The notes under the pieces: generated by a model
Told to the model about the DNA's origin: nothing
Databases searched by the model: none
Seen by the model: only the letters and a program-made list of their open reading frames with translations
Assembly: GCA_913062955.1 (NCBI GenBank)
Contig: CAJXZP010000010.1
Span: forward strand, 1 to 64,000
DNA from: an uncultured Flavobacteriales bacterium
GTDB lineage: Bacteria > Bacteroidota > Bacteroidia > Flavobacteriales_G > Salibacteraceae
Reading direction: 5' to 3'
Length of the DNA: 64,000 nt
Translations under genes and position numbers: made by a program
Shown: one piece after another, positions 8,671 through 18,334 of the stretch
Numbering within the stretch: the first letter of the stretch is position 1
Layout: each line of letters opens with the position of its first letter

Positions 8671-9732
8671 TTATTTTATCTCAACGGTCCAATCAAATTT
8701 ATCTTCTATTTTTCCTTTACGTAGATCTTCTAAATACGTATTGATTTTAACTTGAAACATATCATCTGTAATGGCTGGTAAATCAAAATCAACACCGGCT
8801 AAACCAATGGTTTTGATTTGTGCTATTGTAGCTGCAGTTCCGACACCAAAGGCTTCCGTTACATCTCCATTTTTAATGGCTTCTGTAAGTTCCACAACGT
8901 CTACTTGTCTTTCATCTACTTCAATACCCCAATCCTTAGCAATGGCTAGAACAGATTTACGAGTAATTCCGTTAAGAATGGTATCTGAAACAGGTGAGGT
9001 CGTTAATTTCCCTTTGTACATAAACATTAAGTTCATGGTACCTGCTTCTTCTATGTATTTGTGTTCTTTAGAATCGGTCCAAATAATTTGTTGGTATCCT
9101 TGTTCCATGGCTAAACGAGTAGGGTACATTGCGCCTGCATAATTTCCTGCTGCTTTTGCATGACCCGTTCCTCCTGGAGCTGCACGTGAGAATTCTTGTT
9201 CTATTTTCACTCTAACAGGCTCAGCATAATACTTACCAGCTGGGGAACATAAAATCATAAATCTATAGGTGGTGGATGGTCTAACTCCTAAGAAAGAATC
9301 CCATGCCATCATAAAGGGACGGATGTATAAGGAAGAACCCGGTCTGTTTGGAATCCACTCTTTATCTAAACTCATTAGTTGGTGTAAACCTTCCATGAAA
9401 ACTTCATTTGGAATATCAGGCATACACATTCTTTCAGCCGAATGATTCAGTCTGTTTGCATTTTCTAAGGGACGGAATAAAAAAGCCTCTCCCTTATCGT
9501 TTTTGTAGGCTTTCATACCTTCAAAAATAGATTGACCATAATGCCACATTGCATTAGAAGGGTGTACACTCAATTCGCCAGTTGGAACAATTCTACAATC
9601 CGTCCATTTTTCACCATCAAAATCGGCAATGAACATGTGATCCGTAAAGTTTTTCCCAAATACAATTTCATCTTGGTTGTAATTGTCAATGTTTGGGTTT
9701 TCGTTACGCGTTATGGAAATATCTATACTCAT
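8671..9732 (-). CDS. ilvE: branched-chain amino-acid aminotransferase
   Basis: A 353-residue PLP enzyme that interconverts leucine, isoleucine and valine with their 2-oxo acids. Its length and motifs fit the group II (eukaryote-like) BCAT type: 'HYGQSIFEGMKAYK', 'YIRPFMMAWDSFLGV', the Schiff-base lysine in 'GHAKAAGNYAGAMYPT', and 'YIEEAGTMNLMF'. The phosphate-binding TxxT-type loop is 'FGVGTAATI'. The gene is flanked by a terminator downstream and a 133-base upstream gap. It is probably transcribed alone. Confidence 0.95.
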   Translation of the reverse strand: MSIDISITRNENPNIDNYNQDEIVFGKNFTDHMFIADFDGEKWTDCRIVPTGELSVHPSNAMWHYGQSIFEGMKAYKNDKGEAFLFRPLENANRLNHSAERMCMPDIPNEVFMEGLHQLMSLDKEWIPNRPGSSLYIRPFMMAWDSFLGVRPSTTYRFMILCSPAGKYYAEPVRVKIEQEFSRAAPGGTGHAKAAGNYAGAMYPTRLAMEQGYQQIIWTDSKEHKYIEEAGTMNLMFMYKGKLTTSPVSDTILNGITRKSVLAIAKDWGIEVDERQVDVVELTEAIKNGDVTEAFGVGTAATIAQIKTIGLAGVDFDLPAITDDMFQVKINTYLEDLRKGKIEDKFDWTVEIK

Positions 9733-9865
9733 AATGTTCAGTTTTTTGTATAATGCAATAATAACAAATTTTATGGATATTTTACACTAATTTGATTGCC
9801 AATTATTTTGCGTAATAACGTTTATACGAAAAAAAATTTCTCAAAAGGGTTAGTATAGATATGTT

Positions 9866-10969
9866 TTATTGGGGGAGCATAAACTGCGAACATACCGGAC
9901 GATGATCCGATAAGTTTTTTTGTCCGGTTTTATAGGAAATCGCTTTTAATTCTGGACTGTGTAGGATGTAATCTAAGCGTAATCCCGGTAGGGTCGAAAT
10001 TCCATCGAAAGTAGTACCCACACCAAATCCAAATTTTTGAAATGGATCTTCCAAATCGGTGGCAAAACGAGGATAGGCAAATGAATATGGGGGTTCATTA
10101 AAATCACCCAAAACAATTACGGGATAGGGGCATGCGGCTATATGCTTCGCTATTTCTTCTACCTCCGTTTGTCTTTTTCTCGCAGCTCGTATTACTTTGT
10201 TTAAAATATTTTTTGATTTCTCAATAGCTTCTGTCTCCGAATTTTGGGTGATGTTCTCTACAAATTGATAATCTTCAGAAATAAACCCAAGTGAATTTAA
10301 ATGGGTATTGTAAACCCGTACAATTTGAGATTGGATTTCAATATCCGTGTAGTAGGATCGTGCTTTTGATTTGTCAGCAAAACGATAAGCTAATCCCGAT
10401 TTTTTTATTTTGAATTTTGAAAAAGTTTGCAATCCAAAGAAATTCAATTTGCTTTTCTTGCGTTGATTGGGCTCACGTTGGGTATATTTATATCCAAGGC
10501 TCTTCATGCGTTTTACGTAGTTTAGGTCTAATACCTTTGAATCTACAAATTCTTGGAATGCAATAATATCTGGATTTTCACTTTCTATGTATTCAAATAT
10601 TTGATTATCTATATTCTCTTCATTTAAAGAATGGTATTGATTTAACAATCGAACATTAAAGGTCATGATTTTAAAGTCGGCTGTAGTAGCAATATTATCT
10701 TTCCAATTAAAAGCCACCAATTTCGATACATTAGAATATCCAAAAAGAATAAGAATAAGGGAAAATAGAAAGTGAATCTTTTTTTGATACATCCAATGCA
10801 AAACAAACCCAATATTGAGGACTAAAAAGATCGGGTAGGTTAAGCTAAATAAATAACCATAGGGATTAGACACGGGTTCGAATTTGGATGAGAAATTGGT
10901 AATTACCAATGCCGTACCCACGAGGATATTAAGGAAAAAAAATATTTTTGAGATCCAACTTAAACGCAT
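9866..10969 (-). CDS. endonuclease/exonuclease/phosphatase family membrane protein
   Basis: A 367-residue protein. The first ~90 residues hold three hydrophobic segments ('IFFFLNILVGTALVI', 'YLFSLTYPIFLVLNIGFVLHW', 'IHFLFSLILILFGY'). The rest is an EEP catalytic domain with all core motifs: 'IMTFNVRLLN', 'DIIAFQEF', 'VYNTHLNS', 'VILGDFNEPPYS' and 'LSDHRPVCSQF'. Family members hydrolyse phosphodiesters in nucleic acids, phosphoinositides or sphingomyelin. The membrane anchor suggests an envelope location, and the substrate is open. Its ATG overlaps the upstream rhomboid stop (TAATG), so it is the last gene of the mutL operon. Confidence 0.85.
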   Translation of the reverse strand: MRLSWISKIFFFLNILVGTALVITNFSSKFEPVSNPYGYLFSLTYPIFLVLNIGFVLHWMYQKKIHFLFSLILILFGYSNVSKLVAFNWKDNIATTADFKIMTFNVRLLNQYHSLNEENIDNQIFEYIESENPDIIAFQEFVDSKVLDLNYVKRMKSLGYKYTQREPNQRKKSKLNFFGLQTFSKFKIKKSGLAYRFADKSKARSYYTDIEIQSQIVRVYNTHLNSLGFISEDYQFVENITQNSETEAIEKSKNILNKVIRAARKRQTEVEEIAKHIAACPYPVIVLGDFNEPPYSFAYPRFATDLEDPFQKFGFGVGTTFDGISTLPGLRLDYILHSPELKAISYKTGQKNLSDHRPVCSQFMLPQ

Positions 10970-11826
10970 TATTTCTTGCTAAATTTAAAAAGAAAATCCT
11001 TTTCTTGTTTGGACAGGTTATCATACCCGTATTTGGAGATTTTATCTAATATTTTATCGACTTCGGCCTGCGATTTTTTAGTGGGTTCTTTTTTGGTGAA
11101 TGTATCATTTTTATGAACCACCTTGATTTTTGACTTTGGCTTGAAAACCTTCCCTATTCGACTAAAAAACCGGGTGATTTTTGTATTGATATCGAGTCCC
11201 TTTGGCAGGTAATAGGCAAAAATATACCCGTAAAATGCGCCTCCATAATGAGCTACCTTCCCACCTGTGTTTTGGTCAATGTATAAAACACTGGATAAAA
11301 TGAAAGCAACCAAAACAATGTATTTTAGAGATATTCGGTAGGTAAATATCTGCATTTGGTAATTGGGTTGGAGAAATCCAGTAGCTACAATTACAGACAT
11401 AACCCCGCCCGAGGCGCCAATGAGATAACTGGAAGTGGAAACATTTGGTAAAATTAGGGCTGAAATCAAATACAAAAGCCCCCCCATTACGCCTCCATAA
11501 ATAAATGTTTCCAAAATTCTTTTGGATCCGTATAAATCCGAAAAAATCCTTCCAATGAAGTATAACAGAAACATATTAAAAAACACATGGTTTAATCCCA
11601 TGTGAGTAAACATATAGGTTACCAAAGTCCAAATATGCCAATAGTTGTTTTCAATGTCAGCCGATAGGCCAAAAAACCGAACAATGGAATCGTAAGAATC
11701 GGATGGAGCTATGGCGGTTACTAAAATGAGTAGAATAAAAACTACGGCATTCACAATAATGATTTGATAGAGATAGTTTTTACTCTTGAAAACCTCCATT
11801 AGGTCCTTAAAGATGGAATTGTTCAT
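10969..11826 (-). CDS. rhomboid family intramembrane serine protease (1)
   Basis: A 285-residue polytopic protein. The catalytic dyad is visible: S139 in 'LIGASGGVMS' and H193 in 'VAHYGGAFYGY'. The L1-loop/TM2 signature 'HMGLNHVFFNMFLLY' is also present. A charged cytoplasmic tail of ~75 residues (from 'KGLDINTKITRFF') follows the last helix. Rhomboids cleave substrates within or next to transmembrane helices. It lies 2 bases after a second, differently built rhomboid, and its stop overlaps the EEP gene. Tandem rhomboids after mutL are a common arrangement in this phylum. Confidence 0.9.
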   Translation of the reverse strand: MNNSIFKDLMEVFKSKNYLYQIIIVNAVVFILLILVTAIAPSDSYDSIVRFFGLSADIENNYWHIWTLVTYMFTHMGLNHVFFNMFLLYFIGRIFSDLYGSKRILETFIYGGVMGGLLYLISALILPNVSTSSYLIGASGGVMSVIVATGFLQPNYQMQIFTYRISLKYIVLVAFILSSVLYIDQNTGGKVAHYGGAFYGYIFAYYLPKGLDINTKITRFFSRIGKVFKPKSKIKVVHKNDTFTKKEPTKKSQAEVDKILDKISKYGYDNLSKQEKDFLFKFSKK

Positions 11827-11828
11827 TC

Positions 11829-12689
11829 TTAAAGCAACTTAAAAGTGGAATCGTATTTTTGCCAAATACGAATTAAAATATACCCTGTAATTAATCCACC
11901 TAGGTGGGCAAAATGTGCAACTCCATCGTTCGAACCTGCAATACCTGAATAGAGTTCGAAGGCGCCATACCCAGCTACAAAATACTTTGCTTTAATGGGA
12001 ATGGGAATAAACATCATGTATAACTCCGCATTAGGAAACATCATCCCAAATGCTAATAATATTCCAAACAGGGATCCGGAGGCTCCAACTACGTTCATGG
12101 AACTTAAAAAATACTGTTTGTAATTGGACATAAATTCATACGATAACTCGATATCGTTTGGATTTATACTACCGTTAAAAAGATTGGTAAGGTAAGGTGT
12201 AGCTTCCTTGTATGAGGAGCTTAAACCAGAGCCTGGGTAGATTTGAAAAGGAAATTCCCTATTAAAGGTAGCAAAAGTTTCGGTGGATGGATTGGCCAAA
12301 AAGGCATCCATTAATAGATTGAAGTCCTGGATGGTATCAAAATAAACAATGCCATAATGCATGGCCGCAGCTCCGAGTCCAGTGATTAAATAAAAGGTTA
12401 AGAATCGTTTGGACCCCCATACATTTTCGATGGCATTTCCAAACATCCATACCGCAAACATATTAAATAGAATATGTTGGAAATTACCATGCATAAACAT
12501 GTAGGTGATGGGTTGGTACCAGCGAAATGCTTCGGAACCCATCCAATGCAATCCTAAAATATTATTCAAGCTAATACCACTTATATTGAGCAAAACTTGG
12601 GTAGCCAAAAACAATAATATGTTAATGATTAACAAGTTTTTTACTACGGTAGGTAGCATTTGAAATCCGCCTGTTCTAAATTGACTCAT
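11829..12689 (-). CDS. rhomboid family intramembrane serine protease (2)
   Basis: A 286-residue rhomboid with the catalytic serine S204 in 'VVGASGSLFGILLAFG' and the histidine H262 in 'HFAHLGGLITGY'. 'MHGNFQHILFNMFAVWMFG' is the usual L1/TM2 signature. It differs from its neighbour in carrying an ~80-residue soluble insertion (about residues 118-195, 'FDTIQDFNLL' to 'SNYKQYFLSS') between the early and late helices, and in lacking the charged C-terminal tail. The stop of mutL lies 2 bases upstream of its start, so the genes are co-transcribed. Confidence 0.9.
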   Translation of the reverse strand: MSQFRTGGFQMLPTVVKNLLIINILLFLATQVLLNISGISLNNILGLHWMGSEAFRWYQPITYMFMHGNFQHILFNMFAVWMFGNAIENVWGSKRFLTFYLITGLGAAAMHYGIVYFDTIQDFNLLMDAFLANPSTETFATFNREFPFQIYPGSGLSSSYKEATPYLTNLFNGSINPNDIELSYEFMSNYKQYFLSSMNVVGASGSLFGILLAFGMMFPNAELYMMFIPIPIKAKYFVAGYGAFELYSGIAGSNDGVAHFAHLGGLITGYILIRIWQKYDSTFKLL

Positions 12690-12691
12690 AA

Positions 12692-14512
12692 TTAATTAAA
12701 TAATTTTTCAATATCATCTAAGGTAAATTGATGAAATATTTTTCGACCATCACTTAATGACATGGGGTTTGGACAAGCAAACAACTCATCAATTAACTCC
12801 ATGATTTCTTCTGGTTTTAGTGATTTCCCCGTTTTTATGGCTGATTTAAATGCCAATGCTCCAATCAATGCTTCATTTTGCATGGTCCCCGCATTTTCCA
12901 TATGACTTTCGTACCCGTATAAGGTGCCTTCAATGAGTTGTTTGGGTTCTTGAGAGCTGGAAATTGTGGGTAAACCTCTAACAATAAAAGTGTTTGCTCC
13001 AAAGGGTTCCAAATCAAATCCTAATAACTTCATGGTGGGCAACAACTCTTTGAGTAGCTGAGTTTGCTGACTAGTAAAAGTAACGTTTTCTGGAAATAAA
13101 AGTTGTTGAGAACTACCGCCATTATTCTCCAACTGATCTAAAAGTCGGTCATATAAAACTCTTTGGTGAGCTCTGGTTTGGTTAATAATTATGGCTCCTG
13201 ATTTTATAGAGGTCAGGATGTATTTGTTTTTTACTTGAAAAGCGGCTACCGATTTAATGGTTTCTAGCGTTTCTGGAATAGAGGCGGAGGTTTGGGGATC
13301 CATACCAAAATCGGAAGATTGCGACACCACATCTAGTTCCTCATACATCTTTTGCAAATTTTGAATTTGATTAGATGTTGTTTTTTGTCTAAAGTCGTTA
13401 GCTACGTTAAAGGGGTTGAAGTTCTGGTTTACCGATATTTTCGGTTCCATGATAATTCTGTTCTTTGGGGCTGAGGAGGTGGTGAAACTATTTTCTGGAT
13501 GGAAATCAATGGTAGGGGATACATTGTACATCCCTATGGATTGCTTCACCGCGGATCGCATAAGCATTCCAACGGAACGTTCATCTTCAAATTTAATTTC
13601 CGTTTTTGTGGGGTGAATATTTATATCAATAAAGGAAGGCTCCACTTCTAAGAAAATGAAATAACCAGGATGAAACCCTTTCGGTAATAACTCCTCGTAT
13701 GCTTGTAAAACCATTAAGTGGAGGTAGGGTGATTTTATAAATCTATTATTGACAAAAAAGAATTGTTCTCCTCTAGTTTTTTTTGCTGCTTCTGGTTTTA
13801 ACACAAAACCAGAGATGTTTACCAAGGGAGTGTCCTGTTCTACAGGAACTAATTTCTCGTTATATTTCCTCCCAAAAACCCCAATTAATCGTTGACGCAT
13901 ATTTCCTTCGGGCAGAATAAATACATCGTTTGAATTGTGAGTTAAAGTAAACTTAATTTGTGGATGTGCGATGGCGACTCTTTCAAATTGGTCTATGATA
14001 TGACGCATTTCCACATTATCTGATTTCAAGAATTTTCTTCGGGCTGGAACATTATAAAACAGATTTTTGACCGAAACCTGTGTTCCTTGAGGACACGGAT
14101 TAGGCTCTTGAGTTTCCATTTTTCCTCCATTGATTTCAATCAAAGTACCTAATTCAGATTCTTCCGATTTGGTTTTGATTGAAAGGTGTGCAATAGCCGA
14201 AATAGAAGCCATGGCTTCTCCTCTAAAGCCTTTGGTGGTTAAAGCAAAAAGGTCATCTGCCGATGCAATTTTTGAAGTGGCATGTCGTTCCAAGCTCATT
14301 CGGGCATCGGTCTCAGTCATTCCCTTTCCGTTATCGCTGACCATAATTAAGGTTTTACCCGAATCTTTTATATCCACAGCAATATGTGTAGCTCCCGCAT
14401 CTACAGAGTTTTCTACCAGTTCCTTTACTACAGACGCAGGTCTTTGAATAACTTCACCGGCTGCAATTTGATTGGCAATGGTGTCTGGCAAAAGCTTTAT
14501 TATATCGGCCAT
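12692..14512 (-). CDS. mutL: DNA mismatch repair protein MutL
   Basis: A 606-residue protein. The N-terminal GHKL ATPase is intact: 'KELVENSVDAG' (30-40), 'DNGKGM' (60-65), 'TTKGFRGEAMASI' (92-104), followed by the transducer domain. A ~90-residue linker leads to the C-terminal dimerisation domain. The nuclease motif usually written DQHAxxExxxxE reads N444-Q-T-R-A-H-Q-R-V-L-Y-D455, and the CPHGRP-type motif is replaced near 584-591 by a SLSDGR-type sequence. The metal-dependent nicking activity may therefore be absent. It heads the operon continuing through two rhomboids and an EEP protein. Confidence 0.95.
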   Translation of the reverse strand: MADIIKLLPDTIANQIAAGEVIQRPASVVKELVENSVDAGATHIAVDIKDSGKTLIMVSDNGKGMTETDARMSLERHATSKIASADDLFALTTKGFRGEAMASISAIAHLSIKTKSEESELGTLIEINGGKMETQEPNPCPQGTQVSVKNLFYNVPARRKFLKSDNVEMRHIIDQFERVAIAHPQIKFTLTHNSNDVFILPEGNMRQRLIGVFGRKYNEKLVPVEQDTPLVNISGFVLKPEAAKKTRGEQFFFVNNRFIKSPYLHLMVLQAYEELLPKGFHPGYFIFLEVEPSFIDINIHPTKTEIKFEDERSVGMLMRSAVKQSIGMYNVSPTIDFHPENSFTTSSAPKNRIIMEPKISVNQNFNPFNVANDFRQKTTSNQIQNLQKMYEELDVVSQSSDFGMDPQTSASIPETLETIKSVAAFQVKNKYILTSIKSGAIIINQTRAHQRVLYDRLLDQLENNGGSSQQLLFPENVTFTSQQTQLLKELLPTMKLLGFDLEPFGANTFIVRGLPTISSSQEPKQLIEGTLYGYESHMENAGTMQNEALIGALAFKSAIKTGKSLKPEEIMELIDELFACPNPMSLSDGRKIFHQFTLDDIEKLFN

Positions 14513-14521
14513 TTAAAGGTA

Positions 14522-14815
14522 TTATGAGAAAAAATTGGTGAAAAAATAGGCATAGAAAAATCCAAAAAGTAAAATGGCAATTATTCCAATCCTGATGGTA
14601 GACGTTTTATTTGCAGATTTACGTGTTTCTGGAGTATTCCATGCAGCTCGCAATCTAGATCGAGTAAGGTCAGAGTTTCCCGTTTGGGTTTCTCGGTCTA
14701 AATTTGATTTTATGACATTAACACGGCTGTTTAAATCTTCCATAACCGGATCATAATGCCTAGGGGCATAAGAAAATCTTTTTGGTTTCTTTAATTTGAA
14801 TAGCGTAACTTTCAT
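14522..14815 (-). CDS. small membrane protein, conserved-hypothetical type
   Basis: A 97-residue protein. It begins MKVTLFKLKKPKRFSYAPRHYDP, a basic 'KPKxFxYxPRxYDP' N-terminus that I associate with small Bacteroidota proteins of unknown function. A predicted helix ('EDLNSRVNVIKSNLDRE') follows, and the protein ends with a single transmembrane segment (about 77-93, 'IGIIAILLFGFFYAYFF'). A longer frame reaches 14902, but a TAnnTTTG element at 14833-14840 falls inside the extension, so the start is at 14815 or 14821. It lies 9 bases upstream of mutL and is probably the first gene of that operon. Confidence 0.65.
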   Translation of the reverse strand: MKVTLFKLKKPKRFSYAPRHYDPVMEDLNSRVNVIKSNLDRETQTGNSDLTRSRLRAAWNTPETRKSANKTSTIRIGIIAILLFGFFYAYFFTNFFS

Positions 14816-14832
14816 ATACATTAATGTTGTGA

Positions 14833-14840
14833 CAAATTTA
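14833..14840 (-). promoter_or_regulatory. -7 promoter element of the mutL operon
   Basis: The minus strand reads taaatttg, an exact TAnnTTTG, ending 17 bases before the ATG at 14815. Confidence 0.5.
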
Positions 14841-15052
14841 CGATTTGCCAAGTTAGTAAAAAAGGAAGTGTATGGCTTTATCCCTTTCAATAATGGAACC
14901 AAAACACATTTATGACATAGCCAGTTACTTAGATAACGTTACTTTAAGTAAGTCGTATTCATTTTTTAGGGTAATAGGCCAAAATTTGTGAAAAAAAAAT
15001 AGGTGTGTACTTCCAGTTTACCCCTTATATTAGCACGATAATTATCAAAGTT

Positions 15053-17878
15053 ATGAGAAAAGGTTTTACCCCATTTTTTTGTGGGATTTTAGGTGTGTTG
15101 TTATCTGTTTCGGCAATGGGACAGGTGCATTACAAACAAATGATGAATGATCCATCGTACAATTTTTATGAAGTGTGCGAGGCTGCCGATATTTACTTTC
15201 AATCCCACGACAAAGGAAAGGGTACAGGTTGGAAACCTTATCAACGTTGGAAAGCAGAGAATGAGAGTAAATACTATCCCAGTGGGGACCGAGAGAATAC
15301 GGATTCACGTTTTGCGGCTAAATGTTATACCTCTATTCAAGTTGAATTAAACAAATCATCCCGTTCTCAAAACCCCAGCTGGAGAGATTTAGGGCCATAC
15401 ACGGCCAATAATATTACTGAAGGATATAATCCGGGTATCGGTAGAGTGGAGTCTTTTTGGGTGAATCCAAATAATTCACAACATCTGTTTTTAGGATCAC
15501 GGAGTGGTGGTTTTTGGAGGTCGTTGAATGGCGGCTCTTCCTGGCAAAATACCACGGATACTTTAATCGCTTCTGGGGTGAATACCATTGGAGTTAATCC
15601 ATTTAATAACGATACCGTTTTAATTAATGTAAGAAATGCTTCAAATGGTACCTCGCATGGGATTTACAGAAGTGAAGATGGCGGATTAAATTGGACGCAA
15701 TCTAACTTTAACCCGGATATCTTAGGTTGGGGAGGATTAGGTTCAAACGGACGGATTTATAAAATAGCGTACCACCCTAGAGTTCGAAACTTGGTTTTTA
15801 TAGGAACGAGCAACGGTATATTTAGATCGGATGATCATTTACAAACATGGACACAATTGGTAAGTACCGGTGACATTAGTGATATTGAGTTTCATCCAAC
15901 GGATAATAATACCGTTTACATTTATGACAATTATTATTGGAGTGCGACCAAGAATAATATACTTATTTCTACGGATCAAGGTTTGAGTTATTCTGCTTCG
16001 GCCACCATTCCGGGCAATGGTTCTCGTAAAGGATTTATAGCCGTATCTCCGGTAGCTCCAAATTATGTGTATTTCGCCAGTGATAGTGGCGTTTGGAAAT
16101 CATCAGATATGGGACAAAATTTCATATATATTTCCAACCCTAGCGAAAGATGTGATGGTTTTTCGGTTTCGGATGTCGATACTTCCAATATGGTATATGG
16201 ATATCTTAATTTGATGGGAAGTACGGATGGAGGTCAAACATTTGATGAAATAGCGGGTTGGTATAATATGAGTCCAGTAAATGATTATACCCATGCGGAT
16301 TTAAGAACTACAGAATGTGTAAATGGTGTTTTTTATGTGGGTACCGATGGTTATTTGTCCAAGACGGATGATAATGGAGTAACATGGGCTCGTTTAAATG
16401 ATGGTACTGGAATTCGTGAGTTTTATGCCGCAGGAGTAAGTCAAGGGAAACACAATGTATTTATTGCGGGGTCGCAAGATAATGGGACCAGTATTTTGGA
16501 TGCCAATGGTTGGATTGAATGGAATGGTGGCGATGGAATGGAAGCTATCGTACAAACATTAAACCCCGAGTGGATGATGGGTAGTTGGCAATATGGTACC
16601 CGTCAATATACACGTGATGGTGGGGGTACCAGAAATGGATCGAATAACCCGGAAGCTGGGCAAGGTGGATGGCAAGCTCCCATGTTTTTTGACCCGATCC
16701 ATCAAATGAGAGTGTATTCGTTTGCCGATAGTATTTGGAAAAGTGAAGACTTTGGTGAAAGTTGGACATTAGCAGGTACTCCCCGTTTTGGTAGTATTGA
16801 CCGGGCCAGTATCGCAGAAAATAACTCCCAAATAATGGCCGTCTCTTCCGGTTATCTATTGAAAATTACGGAAGACGGGGCAAGTACTTTTCGTTATGCA
16901 GATATTGGGTTACCTAACAAATCGATTACAGATATTGCGTTTGATCCTAATTTTGATTCTACCATTGTAGTTACCTATAACAACTATAATGCGGACAATA
17001 ACAAAGTGTTTATCACAAATGATCTAGGTTTAACATGGAATAATATTTCCAATAACCTAAATAGTATGCCTATACTTAGTGTGGTAATTGACCATAGCCC
17101 AGAACGAAATATATACTTAGGGGCAGAAATTGGGGTGTATGTAAAACCAATGAACGGCCAAACTTGGACTTTGTATTCCCAAGGATTACCCAACGTATCT
17201 GTAAAAGATTTAGAAATTCAATACGGATCTAATACCTTAAAAGCAGCCACTTGGGGTAGAGGTTTATGGGAAGTACCCTTGGTAAATAGGGCTTCTTATC
17301 CTACCATTTTAGAAACTAAAATTAGCAATGCACCCACTACTACTCGACCACGGTCGGGATATGATGAAGATGTAACGGTAGTAATTTCTCACGATGTCCC
17401 CTTAAAATCCGTTTTTGTTAAATGGGCTAATGATTCTATTCATTTACATAAGACTTTAAGTATGTCAAATGTTTCGGATAGTACTTGGAAAACGGATATA
17501 CCCTTTCATTTATATCCCGAAGGCACAGAAATGTATTTTAAAGTATTTGCGGTAGGTCAGAACAACGATACCACAGAAACGTATCGTTTTCATTATACTA
17601 TTCGCCAAGGTTTACCGGTAAACTCGGTGATTGAAAATTCCTTTACAAACAATATACGTTTATTCCCCAATCCAAATTCAGGGGAGTTTAAGGTAGATTT
17701 AGGTAGGGCATATTCGGATGTTAAGATCGAAATATTTGATGTGTTGGGTAAACGGGTATATTCGAAAATGCAATCGGGAAATAATATCCCAGTATCTATT
17801 AATGTTCCCAAGGGAGCGTATTTTTTGAAAGTAAATACCGAAAACCATTCTGCGAAGATTAAGTTTGTTGTGGATTAA
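15053..17878 (+). CDS. secreted BNR/VPS10-like beta-propeller protein with T9SS type A domain
   Basis: A 941-residue secreted protein with a signal peptide ending near AMGQ. It contains many Asp-box (BNR) repeats of the S-x-D-x-G-x-(S/T)-W type: 'SLNGGSSW', 'SEDGGLNW', 'STDQGLSY', 'SSDMGQNF', 'STDGGQTF', 'TDDNGVTW', 'SEDFGESW', 'TNDLGLTW'. These indicate one or two large propellers of the sortilin/xyloglucanase-like class. A ~100-residue Ig-like region follows, then a type A sorting domain ('IRLFPNPNSGEF', 'IEIFDVLGKRV', 'PKGAYFLKV'). Asp boxes are structural, so glycosidase activity cannot be assumed. ATG 15053 is chosen because the signal peptide begins there. It abuts the next gene. Confidence 0.85.
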   Translation: MRKGFTPFFCGILGVLLSVSAMGQVHYKQMMNDPSYNFYEVCEAADIYFQSHDKGKGTGWKPYQRWKAENESKYYPSGDRENTDSRFAAKCYTSIQVELNKSSRSQNPSWRDLGPYTANNITEGYNPGIGRVESFWVNPNNSQHLFLGSRSGGFWRSLNGGSSWQNTTDTLIASGVNTIGVNPFNNDTVLINVRNASNGTSHGIYRSEDGGLNWTQSNFNPDILGWGGLGSNGRIYKIAYHPRVRNLVFIGTSNGIFRSDDHLQTWTQLVSTGDISDIEFHPTDNNTVYIYDNYYWSATKNNILISTDQGLSYSASATIPGNGSRKGFIAVSPVAPNYVYFASDSGVWKSSDMGQNFIYISNPSERCDGFSVSDVDTSNMVYGYLNLMGSTDGGQTFDEIAGWYNMSPVNDYTHADLRTTECVNGVFYVGTDGYLSKTDDNGVTWARLNDGTGIREFYAAGVSQGKHNVFIAGSQDNGTSILDANGWIEWNGGDGMEAIVQTLNPEWMMGSWQYGTRQYTRDGGGTRNGSNNPEAGQGGWQAPMFFDPIHQMRVYSFADSIWKSEDFGESWTLAGTPRFGSIDRASIAENNSQIMAVSSGYLLKITEDGASTFRYADIGLPNKSITDIAFDPNFDSTIVVTYNNYNADNNKVFITNDLGLTWNNISNNLNSMPILSVVIDHSPERNIYLGAEIGVYVKPMNGQTWTLYSQGLPNVSVKDLEIQYGSNTLKAATWGRGLWEVPLVNRASYPTILETKISNAPTTTRPRSGYDEDVTVVISHDVPLKSVFVKWANDSIHLHKTLSMSNVSDSTWKTDIPFHLYPEGTEMYFKVFAVGQNNDTTETYRFHYTIRQGLPVNSVIENSFTNNIRLFPNPNSGEFKVDLGRAYSDVKIEIFDVLGKRVYSKMQSGNNIPVSINVPKGAYFLKVNTENHSAKIKFVVD

Positions 17879-18313
17879 ATGAATTCAATGATAAGGAAAG
17901 TAATAACGGCTTTGGGAGTCGTGATTTTTATAGCGAGTTGTTCCAGTACGAAAGGAAGTATTAAAAATGCCGCCAATCTTTCAGAAAAACAATGGGCTCA
18001 AATGAGGGTAGAAAATGTCACTATTCAAGAGTGGGTTTCCGGAATACAAGGAGGAACGAATTCTTTGGAGTTTTCAATGTTAATTCAATCCGGGAGCCTA
18101 AATCTCATTCCCGATAGCGCATTTATAAGTGGGTATCAATTTCCAATTTTCACAAAAAATAAAAGGAATTATTTGGGTAAAACGAATAAATCGAACACGC
18201 CATTACCCAATAGGAGTTATGGGGAATTAAAAATTACATTTAAAGAAAGCGATTTTGTTTTTGTAGTATCCAAGGACAGTATAAAAGTATTGGATCCTAT
18301 ATATATGCCATAA
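17879..18313 (+). CDS. small lipoprotein of unknown function
   Basis: A 144-residue protein with a lipoprotein signal (lipobox FIASC, mature Cys about residue 21). I do not recognise the mature domain. It is predominantly beta, with strands such as 'NSLEFSMLIQSG', 'AFISGYQFPIF' and 'SYGELKITFKESDFVFVVSKD'. The start codon immediately follows the stop of the propeller protein (TAAATG), so the two are translated from one message and may act together at the surface. M4 (17888) is an alternative start. A terminator follows. Confidence 0.65.
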   Translation: MNSMIRKVITALGVVIFIASCSSTKGSIKNAANLSEKQWAQMRVENVTIQEWVSGIQGGTNSLEFSMLIQSGSLNLIPDSAFISGYQFPIFTKNKRNYLGKTNKSNTPLPNRSYGELKITFKESDFVFVVSKDSIKVLDPIYMP

Positions 18314-18334
18314 AGGAATGGTCCGACCGTAATT

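Noticed and set aside
15053-17878. Calling the BNR protein a sialidase
   Set aside because: Asp boxes occur in many propellers, and no sialidase catalytic arginine triad or FRIP motif could be identified.
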